NCBI RefSeq assembly: GCF_003688995.1
Contig: NZ_PENI01000019.1
Location: 62,001-126,000, forward strand
Source: Streptomyces shenzhenensis
GTDB taxonomy: Bacteria > Actinomycetota > Actinomycetes > Streptomycetales > Streptomycetaceae
DNA length: 64,000 nt
Direction: 5' to 3'
This document shows positions 25,225 through 33,776 of the stretch, piece by piece. The notes below the pieces were generated by a model. That model was given only the letters and a program-made list of their open reading frames with translations, was not told where the DNA came from and ran no database searches. Position 1 is the stretch's first letter. Each line of letters starts with the position of its first letter. Made by a program: the position numbers and the translations under genes.

Positions 25225-25367
25225 GACGGAAAGTCTCGCACGGTCCCGGACCCGGTCCGGCCGGGCCCTCGACGGGAGGCGGCGACGCCCTCGGGTGCAC
25301 TCTCAGGGGATGTCTTAGGTGGTGTCTCTCCCTGCGCGCGGCGCCCGTTCCCTTTACTCTTCCCCGC

Positions 25368-26033
25368 ATGGCTGCGGCTCAGGGACGATTGTCGGACGAC
25401 GCTGGTGGGATGGACGAGGCGAAGGGGGACGGGCACACGGACAGTTCGGCGCCGCCGGCCTTCCGGGCCGCAGTCGAGGCGCTGCGGACCGCGCGGCTGC
25501 GGCCGCAGATCGAGGTGGATCCGACACCCGCGCCCCAGCGGCTCGCCCCCTACGCGTACGCCCTGGAGGCGGCGGTCGTCGACGGCGACCAGGATCTGGC
25601 CGACGGCCGGCTGATCCTGCTGCACGAACCGGCCGGGCACGACGCCTGGCGCGGCACCTTCCGGCTGGTGACGCTGGTGCGCGCGGAACTGGAGCCGGAG
25701 ATGGCCTCCGACCCGCTGCTGCCGGAGGTGTGCTGGTCGTGGCTGACCGGTGCGCTCCAGGCACGCGGGCTGACGTACGGGGATCCGAGCGGCACCGTGA
25801 CGCGTGCGGGCTCGCACTACTTCGGCGGTCTTTCCCCGCGCCCGCCCGCCTCGCAGATCGAGATCCGGGCCTCCTGGACGCCCCGGGAGGGGCTGGGCGG
25901 GGTGCCGGACACGGCGGCCCATCTGGCGTCCTGGTGCGATCTGCTGGCCCAGATCGCGGGGCTGCCGCCGGCCGCCCCGGGCGACGCGTCGGTGGTGACC
26001 CTGCCGCAGCGCAGGGATCCGCAGTCCCGCTGA
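25368..26033 (+). CDS. DUF3000 family protein
   Basis: 221 residues. PPAFRAAVEALRTARLRPQIEVD, LAPYAYALEAAVV, DAWRGTFRLVTLVRAELEPEMA and GLTYGDPSGTVTRAGSHYFGGL are the conserved blocks of DUF3000, an actinobacterial family next to hemE and the RNase D gene in many genomes. No catalytic residues are known. A TACTCT hexamer 7 bp before the ATG at 25368 could be a -10 box for a leaderless message. An ATG at 25410 is an alternative start. Confidence 0.85.
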   Translation: MAAAQGRLSDDAGGMDEAKGDGHTDSSAPPAFRAAVEALRTARLRPQIEVDPTPAPQRLAPYAYALEAAVVDGDQDLADGRLILLHEPAGHDAWRGTFRLVTLVRAELEPEMASDPLLPEVCWSWLTGALQARGLTYGDPSGTVTRAGSHYFGGLSPRPPASQIEIRASWTPREGLGGVPDTAAHLASWCDLLAQIAGLPPAAPGDASVVTLPQRRDPQSR

Positions 26034-26302
26034 CCGCCCGGGCCGCCGGACGATCATCATTTCGTTGACCACCCCTTTGTCGATACGGCCACTTTCAGCC
26101 CTCGAAGCGAACCCGCTCGAACCGGCTCGATCCACGACTGATCGATCGCGCGTCCGAATTGCACGGAATGTTCTCACTAGTTCGTGATCATTCTCTAAAG
26201 GCGGACGGGTTTGGTGCCGAAGACGACTGTGACCTTGAAAGCACGGTTCGTCCCGGCTTCACCCCCCACGAGCCGGCCCCGTCCCGCACCCCAGGAGGCC
26301 TG

Positions 26303-26965
26303 GTGTCCGTTCTCCTTGAGCAACCCGCAAGCCTGGTCGCCTACCGCCCGAACAAGCCGACCGCCATGGTGGTCGTGGCCGACCCGCGCGTCCGCTCCAC
26401 CGTCACCCGCCACCTGTGGGCGCTCGGTGTGCGCGACGTCATCGAGGCCTCGTCCGTCGCGGAGGCTCGTCCCCGCATCGGCAACCCCCGCGACATCTGC
26501 GTCGCCGACGTCCACCTGCCGGACGGTTCCGGCCTGACCCTGCTGTCCGAGACCCGGGCCGCGGGCTGGCCCAACGGCCTGGCGCTGTCCGCCGCCGACG
26601 ACATCGGCGCCGTGCGCAACGCCCTGGCCGGCGGGGTCAAGGGCTACGTCGTCACCGGCACCCGGACCAACATCGGGCTCCCCACCCGACCGGGCGCCGC
26701 CCCCATCGGCGCCGCCGCAGCCCGTATGCACCGCCGCCCCCCGGGTGCCCCGAGCCACCCGGGCGGCTACCGCGAACTGTCCGGCCGCGAGGTCGAGGTG
26801 CTGCGTCTGGTCGCCGAGGGCCAGTCGAACAAGGCCATCGGCGTCTCGATGGGCCTGTCCGCGCTGACCGTCAAGAGCCACCTCGCCCGCATCGCCCGCA
26901 AGCTGGGCACCGGTGACCGGGCCGGCATGGTCGCCGTGGCCCTGCGCACCGGCATCATCCACTGA
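26303..26965 (+). CDS. LuxR-type response regulator with an incomplete receiver acid pocket
   Basis: 220 residues from the GTG at 26303, preceded by AGGAGG. The receiver-like N-terminus reads MVVVADPRVRSTVTRHLWALGVRDVIEASS and later ICVADVHLPDGSGLTLL, retaining one probable phospho-acceptor Asp but AD rather than the usual acidic pair. A poly-Pro/Ala linker is followed by the LuxR helix-turn-helix (LSGREVEVLRLVAEGQSNKAIGVSM and ALTVKSHLARIARKLG). No sensor kinase gene is adjacent, so it is an orphan regulator and may be phosphorylation-independent. Confidence 0.88.
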   Translation: MSVLLEQPASLVAYRPNKPTAMVVVADPRVRSTVTRHLWALGVRDVIEASSVAEARPRIGNPRDICVADVHLPDGSGLTLLSETRAAGWPNGLALSAADDIGAVRNALAGGVKGYVVTGTRTNIGLPTRPGAAPIGAAAARMHRRPPGAPSHPGGYRELSGREVEVLRLVAEGQSNKAIGVSMGLSALTVKSHLARIARKLGTGDRAGMVAVALRTGIIH

Positions 26966-27098
26966 GCCCGCCGACGACGACCGGATCCGTACCCCGGCCC
27001 CGCACCGGCGCGCACGGGATCGGCCGCAGGTCCCCGACCCCGTCCCCTGCCGACCCTGCCCCCCACATGTCACCGACCTGACTGGTTTACGACCCCAC

Positions 27099-27134
27099 GG
27101 CGCCCGTCGACGGAACGTTCCGTCGACGGGCGCC
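27099..27134. terminator. 36-nt perfect palindrome between regulator and ribonuclease D gene
   Basis: GGCGCCCGTCGACGGAAC followed at once by its reverse complement (18-bp arms, no spacer), then TTCGAT. It folds as a very strong hairpin 134 bp after the regulator stop and 25 bp before the next start. It is most likely a terminator. Confidence 0.75.
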
Positions 27135-27159
27135 TTCGATACACGGATACCCTTGACAG

Positions 27160-28455
27160 GTGACCGACGCCCAAGAGACCGCAGCAGACATGCCACTGCG
27201 CACCACCGGAGGGACCCCTCCGGACGACGGCGGATCTTCTGCGGCGGAGGCGCCGGTCCCCTTGCTCGAACCCCGTGAGGGCGTTCCGCCCGTGATCGCC
27301 GACGAGTCCGCGCTGGCCGAGACGGTCGCCGCCTTCGCCGCGGGCTCCGGCCCCGTCGCCGTCGACGCCGAGCGCGCCTCCGGCTACCGCTACGGCCAGC
27401 GGGCCTATCTGGTGCAGCTGCGCCGCGCGGGCGCGGGGACCGCGCTGATCGACCCGGTGGCCTGCCCCGACCTGTCCGGTCTCGGCGAGGCGCTGGCCGG
27501 CGTCGAGTGGGTGCTGCACGCCGCCACCCAGGACCTGCCGTGCCTGCGCGACATAGGCATGGTGCCCAGCCGGCTGTTCGACACGGAACTGGCGGGCCGG
27601 CTCGCCGGGTTCCCGCGGGTCGGCCTCGGCGCGATGGTCGAGAACGTCCTCGGCTTCGTCCTGGAGAAGGGCCACTCGGCCGTCGACTGGTCGACCAGGC
27701 CGCTGCCCGAGCCGTGGCTGCGGTACGCCGCCCTGGACGTGGAGCTCCTCGTCGACCTGCGGGACGCGCTGGAGAAGGAGCTGGACCGGCAGGGCAAGCT
27801 GGACTGGGCCCTGCAGGAGTTCGACGCGATCGCCTCCGCCCCGCCGCCCGAGCCCCGCAAGGACCCCTGGCGGCGCACGTCCGGCATGCACAAGGTGCGG
27901 CGGCGGCGCCAGCTCGCCGTGGTGCGCGAGCTGTGGCAGACGCGGGACCGGATCGCCCAGCGGCGGGACGTGTCGCCGGGCAAGGTGCTCGGCGACGCGG
28001 CCATCGTGGAGGCGGCGCTCGCCCTGCCGGGCACCGTGCACGCCCTCGCGGCACTGAACGGTTTCGGCCATCGGACCGGGCGGCGCCAGCTGGAGCAGTG
28101 GCAGGCCGCGGTGGACCGGGCCAGGGCGCTGCCCGAGTCAGCGCTGCCGCAGCCGGGGCAGCCGGTCACCGGGCCGCCCCCGCCGCGGGCCTGGGCCGAC
28201 AAGGACCCGGTCGCCGCCGCCCGACTGTCCGCGGCCCGCGCCGCGGTCTCGGCGCTGGCCGAGCGGCTCGGCCTGCCGCAGGAGAACCTGATCACGCCGG
28301 ACACGGTGCGACGGCTGTGCTGGGAGCCGCCGAAGCCCGCCGACGACGACTCCGTGGCCGCGGCCCTCGCCGGGTACGGGGCGAGACCGTGGCAGATCGA
28401 GCAGGTGGCCCCCGCGCTCGTGGCCGCGCTGTCGGCCGGGACGAAGCCGCTCTAA
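27160..28455 (+). CDS. rnd: Ribonuclease D family 3'-5' exoribonuclease with HRDC domain
   Basis: 431 residues from GTG. The DEDD exonuclease domain is visible: PVAVDAERASGYRYGQRAYLVQ (DxE), VEWVLHAATQDLPCLRD (D), and the last Asp region RYAALDVELLVDLRDAL. An HRDC domain follows (RRQLAVVRELWQTRDRIAQRRDVSPGKVL). The enzyme trims 3' ends of structured RNAs and tRNA precursors. It lies between a strong palindromic terminator and the fad operon. A downstream ATG at 27190 is an alternative start. Confidence 0.93.
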   Translation: MTDAQETAADMPLRTTGGTPPDDGGSSAAEAPVPLLEPREGVPPVIADESALAETVAAFAAGSGPVAVDAERASGYRYGQRAYLVQLRRAGAGTALIDPVACPDLSGLGEALAGVEWVLHAATQDLPCLRDIGMVPSRLFDTELAGRLAGFPRVGLGAMVENVLGFVLEKGHSAVDWSTRPLPEPWLRYAALDVELLVDLRDALEKELDRQGKLDWALQEFDAIASAPPPEPRKDPWRRTSGMHKVRRRRQLAVVRELWQTRDRIAQRRDVSPGKVLGDAAIVEAALALPGTVHALAALNGFGHRTGRRQLEQWQAAVDRARALPESALPQPGQPVTGPPPPRAWADKDPVAAARLSAARAAVSALAERLGLPQENLITPDTVRRLCWEPPKPADDDSVAAALAGYGARPWQIEQVAPALVAALSAGTKPL

Positions 28456-28660
28456 CGGAACCCCTGCGGGCACAGGGACCGGCATCAGCACGCCCGCGGA
28501 GATGATCTCCCAGTCGGCGCCACGGAGACGTCGGGATCAAGCCAAGATCCAAGCGCGGCGACGCCCCATGCAGAGACCGGCAGGGCGAGCCGCCCGGGGT
28601 CCCGCGGCGCCGCCGAACGTGTGACCTTCACCGCTGTCGCCTGCGGGACTGGGCAGTCAC

Positions 28661-28676
28661 GTTACTGATAAGTAGC
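28661..28676. promoter_or_regulatory. Imperfect palindrome upstream of fadAB (possible regulator site)
   Basis: GTTACTGATAAGTAGC: the two 8-bp halves match at six positions when inverted. It lies 65 bp before fadA, in the promoter region, and has the AT-rich look of a TetR/FadR-type operator. Confidence 0.4.
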
Positions 28677-28683
28677 ATGGGCT

Positions 28684-28699
28684 CTGAGCGCGCGCTCAG
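28684..28699. promoter_or_regulatory. Perfect 16-bp palindrome upstream of fadAB
   Basis: CTGAGCGCGCGCTCAG, 42 bp before the fadA GTG and just downstream of the first palindrome. This symmetry is typical of TetR-family operators controlling fatty acid genes. Confidence 0.5.
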
Positions 28700-28740
28700 T
28701 ACTGCGCGGCAGTGATTCCGCACCCTGGAGGAGAGCCATC

Positions 28741-29958
28741 GTGCCTCGTACCGTCAGGGACGTCGTCTTCGTCGACGGCGTCCGCACCCCGTTCGGCAAG
28801 GCGGGCCCGAAGGGCATCTACCACGAGACCCGCGCCGACGACCTCGTCGTGAAGGCGATCCGGGAGCTGCTGCGCCGCAACCCCGGTCTGGACCCGAAGC
28901 AGATCGACGAGGTCGCCATCGCCGCGACCACGCAGATCGGCGACCAGGGCCTGACTCTGGGCCGCACGGCCGGCATCCTCGCCGGTCTCCCCCAGTCCGT
29001 CCCGGGCTACTCGATCGACCGGATGTGCGCCGGCGCGCTGACCGCCGTCACGACCACCGCCGGTTCGATCGCCTTCGGCGCGTACGACGCCGTCATCGCC
29101 GGCGGTGTGGAGCACATGGGCCGCCACCCGATGGGCGAGGGCGTGGACCCGAACCCGCGCTTCGTGAGCGAGAAGCTGGTCGACGAGTCCGCCCTGTTCA
29201 TGGGCATGACCGCGGAGAACCTGCACGACCGCTTCCCGCACCTGACCAAGCTGCGGGCCGACGAGTACGCGGTGCGCTCGCAGGAGAAGGCCGCCAAGGC
29301 GTACGCCGACGGCCGGATCCAGCAGGATCTGGTGCCGATCTCGGTGCGCCGCACCAACCCGGAGGGCGGCGAGACCGGCTGGGGCCTGGTCACCGCCGAC
29401 GAGCCGATGCGCCCGGGCACCACGCTGGCGAACCTGGCGAGCCTGAAGACGCCGTTCCGGGTGCACGGCCGGGTCACCGCGGGCAACGCGGCCGGTCTGA
29501 ACGACGGCGCCACCGCCTCGATCATCGCCGCCGAGGACTTCGCCCGCGCGCACGACCTGCCGGTCAAGATGCGCCTGGTCTCCTACGCCTTCGCCGGTGT
29601 CGAGCCCGAGGTCATGGGCTACGGCCCGATCCCGGCCACCGAGAAGGCCCTCGCCAAGGCGGGCCTGTCCATCTCGGACATCGGCCTGTTCGAGATCAAC
29701 GAGGCCTTCGCCGTCCAGGTCCTGGCCTTCCTCGACCACTACGGCATCGCGGACGACGACGAGCGCGTCAACCAGTACGGCGGCGCCATCGCCTACGGCC
29801 ACCCGCTGGCCTCCTCCGGCGTCCGGCTGATGACGCAGCTGGCCCGCCAGTTCGAGGAGCAGCCGAACGTCCGCTACGGCCTGACCACCATGTGCGTCGG
29901 CTTCGGCATGGGCGCCACCGTCGTCTGGGAGAACCCGCACTTCGAGGGGGACAAGTGA
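28741..29958 (+). CDS. fadA: Acetyl-CoA C-acyltransferase (3-ketoacyl-CoA thiolase)
   Basis: 405 residues, GTG start with GGAGGAG upstream. The thiolase catalytic Cys is in SIDRMCAGALTAV (near residue 97), the HPMG region and GRVTAGNAAGLNDGA follow, and the C-terminal NQYGGAIAYGHPLASSG and TMCVGFGMGAT blocks carry the active-site His and second Cys. It cleaves 3-ketoacyl-CoA in the last beta-oxidation step. Its TGA overlaps the fadB GTG (GTGA), so the two subunits are made together. Confidence 0.95.
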   Translation: MPRTVRDVVFVDGVRTPFGKAGPKGIYHETRADDLVVKAIRELLRRNPGLDPKQIDEVAIAATTQIGDQGLTLGRTAGILAGLPQSVPGYSIDRMCAGALTAVTTTAGSIAFGAYDAVIAGGVEHMGRHPMGEGVDPNPRFVSEKLVDESALFMGMTAENLHDRFPHLTKLRADEYAVRSQEKAAKAYADGRIQQDLVPISVRRTNPEGGETGWGLVTADEPMRPGTTLANLASLKTPFRVHGRVTAGNAAGLNDGATASIIAAEDFARAHDLPVKMRLVSYAFAGVEPEVMGYGPIPATEKALAKAGLSISDIGLFEINEAFAVQVLAFLDHYGIADDDERVNQYGGAIAYGHPLASSGVRLMTQLARQFEEQPNVRYGLTTMCVGFGMGATVVWENPHFEGDK

Positions 29959-32084
29959 GCACCACCGCGGATCTGTTGAAGGGTGCGGCCGAGCTGTTCC
30001 CCGACGAGGTCGTCACGCAGGCGCACGTACGCCACCTCGACCTGCCGTTCGGCGCCGGTCGCTTCGCGCTGATCACGCTGGACAACGGCCTCGACCACAC
30101 CAAGCCGACCACCTTCGGCCCGGCCTCGCTGGCGAACCTGAACACCGCGATCGGCCAGGTCGAGGCGGAGGCCGCGGCCGGTGAGATCGTCGGCGCGGGC
30201 GTCACCGGCAAGCCATTCGTCTTCGCGGTCGGCGCCGACCTCAAGGGCGTCGAACTGCTGAAGAGCCACCAGGACGCGCTCGCCATCGGCAAGGGCGGCC
30301 ACGAGGTCTTCAAGCGCCTGGCGGGCCTCGCGGTCCCGACCTTCGCGTACTACAACGGCGCCGCCATGGGCGGCGGCGTCGAGGTCGGCCTGCACTGCTC
30401 CTACCGCACGGTGTCCAAGGCCATCCCCGCCTTCTCGCTGCCCGAGGTGTTCCTCGGCCTGGTCCCGGGCTGGGGCGGCTGCACCCTGCTGCCGAACCTG
30501 ATCGGCGCCGACAAGGCGGTCTCGGTCATCATCGAGAACAGCCTCAGCCAGAACAGGCAGCTCAAGGGCGCGCAGGTCTTCGACCTCGGCATCGCCGACG
30601 CGATCTTCGAGGGCGCCGACTTCCTGGAGCGGTCGCTGGTCTGGACGGCCCAGGTGATCAAGGGCGACCTCCAGGTCGAGCGCCCGGTGGTCGACCGCGG
30701 CGAGGCCTGGGACCGGGCCGTCGCCAGGGGCCGCTCCATCGCCGACGGCAAGGTGCACGGCGCGGCCCCGGCCGCCTACCGCGCCCTCGACATCATCGCC
30801 GCCGCCAAGAACGGCGACCTCCAGCAGGGCTACGACGCCGAGGACACGGCGCTCGCCGACCTGATCATGGGCGGTGAACTGCGCGCCGGCATCTACGCGT
30901 TCAACCTGGTGCAGAAGCGCGGCAAGCGTCCGGCGGGCGCCCCCGACAAGAACCTGGCCCGTCCGGTCACCAAGGTCGGTGTGGTGGGCGCCGGTCTGAT
31001 GGCCTCGCAGCTCGCCCTGCTGTTCCTGCGCCGTCTCGAAGTGCCCGTCGTCCTCACGGACATCGACCAGGAGCGCGTCGACAAGGGCGTGGGCTACGTC
31101 CAGGACGAGATCGACAAGCTGCTCGGCAAGGGCCGGATCGACCAGGACAAGGCCAACCGGCTCAAGGCGCTGGTCACCGGCGTTCTCGACAAGGCCGAGG
31201 GGTTCGCGGACGCCGACTTCGTCATCGAGGCGGTGTTCGAGGAGACCGGCGTCAAGCAGCAGGTGTTCGCGGAGGTCGAGGCGGTCGCCCCGGAGCACGC
31301 GATCCTCGCCACCAACACCTCCTCCCTCTCCGTGACGGAGATGGCGTCGAAGCTGAAGCACCCCGAGCGGGTCGTCGGGTTCCACTTCTTCAACCCGGTC
31401 GCGGTCCTCCCGCTGCTGGAGGTCGTGCGCGGCGAGCAGACGGACGACGCGTCGCTGGCGACCGCCTTCGCCGTGGCCAAGAAGCTGAAGAAGACCGCGG
31501 TCCTGGTGAAGGACGCCCCGGCGTTCGTCGTCAACCGCATCCTCACCCGCTTCATGGGCGAGGTCCAGAACGTCATCGACGAGGGCACGCCGGTCGAGGT
31601 CGCGGAGAAGGCGGTGGAGCCCCTGGGCCTGCCGATGTCGCCGCTGGTCCTTTTGGAGCTGGTCGGTCCGGCGATCGGTCTGCATGTCTCGGAGACCCTC
31701 AACCGGGCGTTCCCGGACCGCTTCACGGTCTCCCCGAACCTCGCGGCCGTCGTCAAGGCCGGCAAGCGCGGCTTCTACGTCTACGACAGCGGCAAGCCGG
31801 AGCTGGACCCCGAGGTCGCCGCGCTCATGCGGCAGGGCGACGTCGTGCTGACGGAGGAGCAGGTGCGGGCCCGGGTGCTGGACGCGGTGGCGCAGGAGAT
31901 CGGGCTCATGCTCGACGAGGGCGTCGTCGCCGAGGCCCAGGACATCGACCTCTGCCTCATCACGGGCGCCGGCTGGCCCTTCCACCTGGGCGGCATCACG
32001 CCGTACCTGGACCGCGAGGGCATCTCCGAGCGAGTCAACGGCAAGCGGTTCCTGACACCGGGCACGGCAAGCGTCCCGGCATAA
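29955..32084 (+). CDS. fadB: Multifunctional enoyl-CoA hydratase / 3-hydroxyacyl-CoA dehydrogenase (FadB type)
   Basis: 709 residues from the GTG overlapping the fadA stop. The N-terminal crotonase domain (about 40-250) contains AVGADLKGVELL and YYNGAAMGGGVEVGLHC, forming the oxyanion hole. From about residue 335, VGVVGAGLMASQLALLFLRR begins the NAD-binding 3-hydroxyacyl-CoA dehydrogenase domain, with the catalytic His in VVGFHFFNPVAVLPLLEVV. Two C-terminal helical dehydrogenase domains follow (FVVNRILTRFMGEV). It hydrates enoyl-CoA and oxidises the product for FadA. The fadA-fadB order is reversed from E. coli. Confidence 0.95.
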   Translation: MSTTADLLKGAAELFPDEVVTQAHVRHLDLPFGAGRFALITLDNGLDHTKPTTFGPASLANLNTAIGQVEAEAAAGEIVGAGVTGKPFVFAVGADLKGVELLKSHQDALAIGKGGHEVFKRLAGLAVPTFAYYNGAAMGGGVEVGLHCSYRTVSKAIPAFSLPEVFLGLVPGWGGCTLLPNLIGADKAVSVIIENSLSQNRQLKGAQVFDLGIADAIFEGADFLERSLVWTAQVIKGDLQVERPVVDRGEAWDRAVARGRSIADGKVHGAAPAAYRALDIIAAAKNGDLQQGYDAEDTALADLIMGGELRAGIYAFNLVQKRGKRPAGAPDKNLARPVTKVGVVGAGLMASQLALLFLRRLEVPVVLTDIDQERVDKGVGYVQDEIDKLLGKGRIDQDKANRLKALVTGVLDKAEGFADADFVIEAVFEETGVKQQVFAEVEAVAPEHAILATNTSSLSVTEMASKLKHPERVVGFHFFNPVAVLPLLEVVRGEQTDDASLATAFAVAKKLKKTAVLVKDAPAFVVNRILTRFMGEVQNVIDEGTPVEVAEKAVEPLGLPMSPLVLLELVGPAIGLHVSETLNRAFPDRFTVSPNLAAVVKAGKRGFYVYDSGKPELDPEVAALMRQGDVVLTEEQVRARVLDAVAQEIGLMLDEGVVAEAQDIDLCLITGAGWPFHLGGITPYLDREGISERVNGKRFLTPGTASVPA

Positions 32085-32157
32085 CAGCACGCAGACCGCT
32101 CCGGCTGCCCGTACCCCCCCCCGGGGGTGCGGGCACCCGCCGCTCTGAAGTCCGAAG

Positions 32158-32410
32158 CGCCCCAAAGGGGCGCGGGGAACTGCGCGACCAACCACAACGG
32201 CGCCGCAGCCGACCGACGACACATCGCGGCATTCCCAACGAAGCGCTCAGGCGCCCGAAGGGGCGCGAGGAACTGCGCGACCAACCACAACGGCGCCGCA
32301 GCCGACCGACGACACATCGCGGCATTCCCAACGAAGCGCTCAGGCGCCCGAAGGGGCGCGGGGAACTGCGCGACCAACCACAACGGCGCCGCAGCCGACC
32401 GACGGCAGCA
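32158..32410. repeat. Tandem array of a 93-bp intergenic repeat (about 2.7 copies)
   Basis: The core GGGGCGCG(G/A)GGAACTGCGCGA recurs with AAGGGG starting at 32165, 32258 and 32351, an exact 93-bp period. Copies two and three are nearly identical through CCACAACGGCGCCGCAGCCG. The array fills the 328-bp gap between fadB and the next, convergent gene. The same core occurs at about 39070. Short open frames across it are repeat artefacts. Confidence 0.85.
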
Positions 32411-32412
32411 CA

Positions 32413-33204
32413 TCACCGCATGACCAGCGGAGCGCTCAGGTGGCCGTCCAGTTCACAGCGGACCGCGGCGACCGGGCCCGGTCCGGCGGACGGCAGAAGG
32501 GTGCTGGGCCTGCCGCCGGGGCGCCAGGCGCACAGGTAGCCCGAGTCGTCGGTGTAGAAGAGGGTCGTGGCGTCGGGGGAGGTGGCGAGCGCGTACAGCG
32601 TGCCCGGCCGGGCCGGGGCCGACATCGCCTCCTCCAGGACCGGCCGGGAGCCCGGCTCCTCCTGGCGCCAGTGCAGGATGCCGCCGGGGACCGCCGCGTA
32701 CACCTCGACGCGGCCCGACTCCGCGGTCACGGCCGCCAGTTCGTCCTGGACGTCGCGGCCCTCGATGTCCTGCCAGGGGTCCCAGCCGCCCTTCTCCTTC
32801 TGGGCGAGCAGGCTCACGCCGCCGCCCTTGTTGCGGACGAAGACATGGGCGCGGCCCTGTGCGTCGACGGCGACCGCGGGCGTTCCGGTGCGGGGGCCCT
32901 TCTTGTCCGGGTGGCCGATCGGGTTCCAGTCCAGGGCGGCGAGGTGCGGACGGAAGTGGGTGGAGTGCACCAGTCCGGACTCGCCCTTGGCCGTGGGCCG
33001 CCAGGAGACGAGGTGGGCGTAGCCGTCACGGCCCTGTCCGACGGCGAGGACGGGATGCAGCTTCTGGTCGCCGCCCACCGGGCGCGGGGCGCCCCAGGGC
33101 CCGTCCGGTCCGCGTTCGGCCCGGCACAGGACGGCGTCGTCCGACAGCAGGTACACACTGAGCCGGCCGTCTCGGCCACGTATGAGCCAATCGCCGTTCA
33201 CCAC
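32413..33204 (-). CDS. Beta-propeller-like (PLL/DUF346-type) repeat protein
   Basis: 263 residues from a double GTG (33204 or 33201) with GGAG upstream. Repeating blocks such as GTPAVAVDAQGRAHVFVRNKG, GYAHLVSWRP and TLFYTDDSGYLCAWRPGG, each with a Gly-Arg-x-His/Val-Phe strand and an aromatic end, resemble the propeller blades of sugar-binding PLL-type lectins. No signal peptide is present, so it may be cytoplasmic or its start may lie further upstream. The much longer open frame reaching to 35100 is an artefact of GC bias. Confidence 0.65.
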   Translation of the reverse strand: MVNGDWLIRGRDGRLSVYLLSDDAVLCRAERGPDGPWGAPRPVGGDQKLHPVLAVGQGRDGYAHLVSWRPTAKGESGLVHSTHFRPHLAALDWNPIGHPDKKGPRTGTPAVAVDAQGRAHVFVRNKGGGVSLLAQKEKGGWDPWQDIEGRDVQDELAAVTAESGRVEVYAAVPGGILHWRQEEPGSRPVLEEAMSAPARPGTLYALATSPDATTLFYTDDSGYLCAWRPGGRPSTLLPSAGPGPVAAVRCELDGHLSAPLVMR

Positions 33205-33283
33205 CTCACTCCAAGCCGCCCTCGGCGCGGCGGTGGGGGCGGCCCGCGCGCACGGGCCCCGGCAGCCGTGGGACCCTGGCGGC

Positions 33284-33655
33284 ATGGACGTGGAGTCTCC
33301 GGTGCTCGTGATCGTCGATGCGGCGAATGTGGTCGGGTCCGTGCCGGACGGGTGGTGGCGGGACCGGAAGGGTGCCGCCGAGCGGCTGCGGGACCGGCTG
33401 GCCGCCGAGGGGCTGCCCGGCCGTCCCACCCCCGTGGAGATCGTGCTCGTCGTCGAGGGCGCCGCGCGCGACGTGCAGTCCGTGCCCGGGGTGCGGGTGG
33501 AGCCGGCAGCGGGCAGCGGTGACGACCGGGTCGTCGAACTGGTCGCCGGACATCCGCACCGGCCCCGTCTGGTCATCACGTCCGACCGTGAACTGCGCCG
33601 CAGGGTGACCGAGTTGGGCGCGGAGGTGACGGGACCGCGCGCGGCACTGGGCTGA
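33284..33655 (+). CDS. NYN/PIN-like small nuclease-fold protein
   Basis: 123 residues from ATG at 33284. LVIVDAANVVGSVPDGWWRDR (Asp and Asn of the metal site), SGDDRVVELV and LVITSDRELRRRVTELGAEV give the acidic pattern of the PIN/NYN ribonuclease fold. Similar Streptomyces proteins are often labelled NTP pyrophosphohydrolase, which the motifs here do not support. It is divergent from the propeller-like gene with 79 bp between starts. Confidence 0.75.
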   Translation: MDVESPVLVIVDAANVVGSVPDGWWRDRKGAAERLRDRLAAEGLPGRPTPVEIVLVVEGAARDVQSVPGVRVEPAAGSGDDRVVELVAGHPHRPRLVITSDRELRRRVTELGAEVTGPRAALG

Positions 33656-33776
33656 GCGGACCGGCAAGGGTGCCAGCCGGGCCGCACATCGTGCCGCGGC
33701 AGAACGGCCCACGGGCGTCCCAGCGCGGCCTCACCGGACGTCGAGGTGCCGCCGCCCGTCCTGACCGCCGCCGCGC

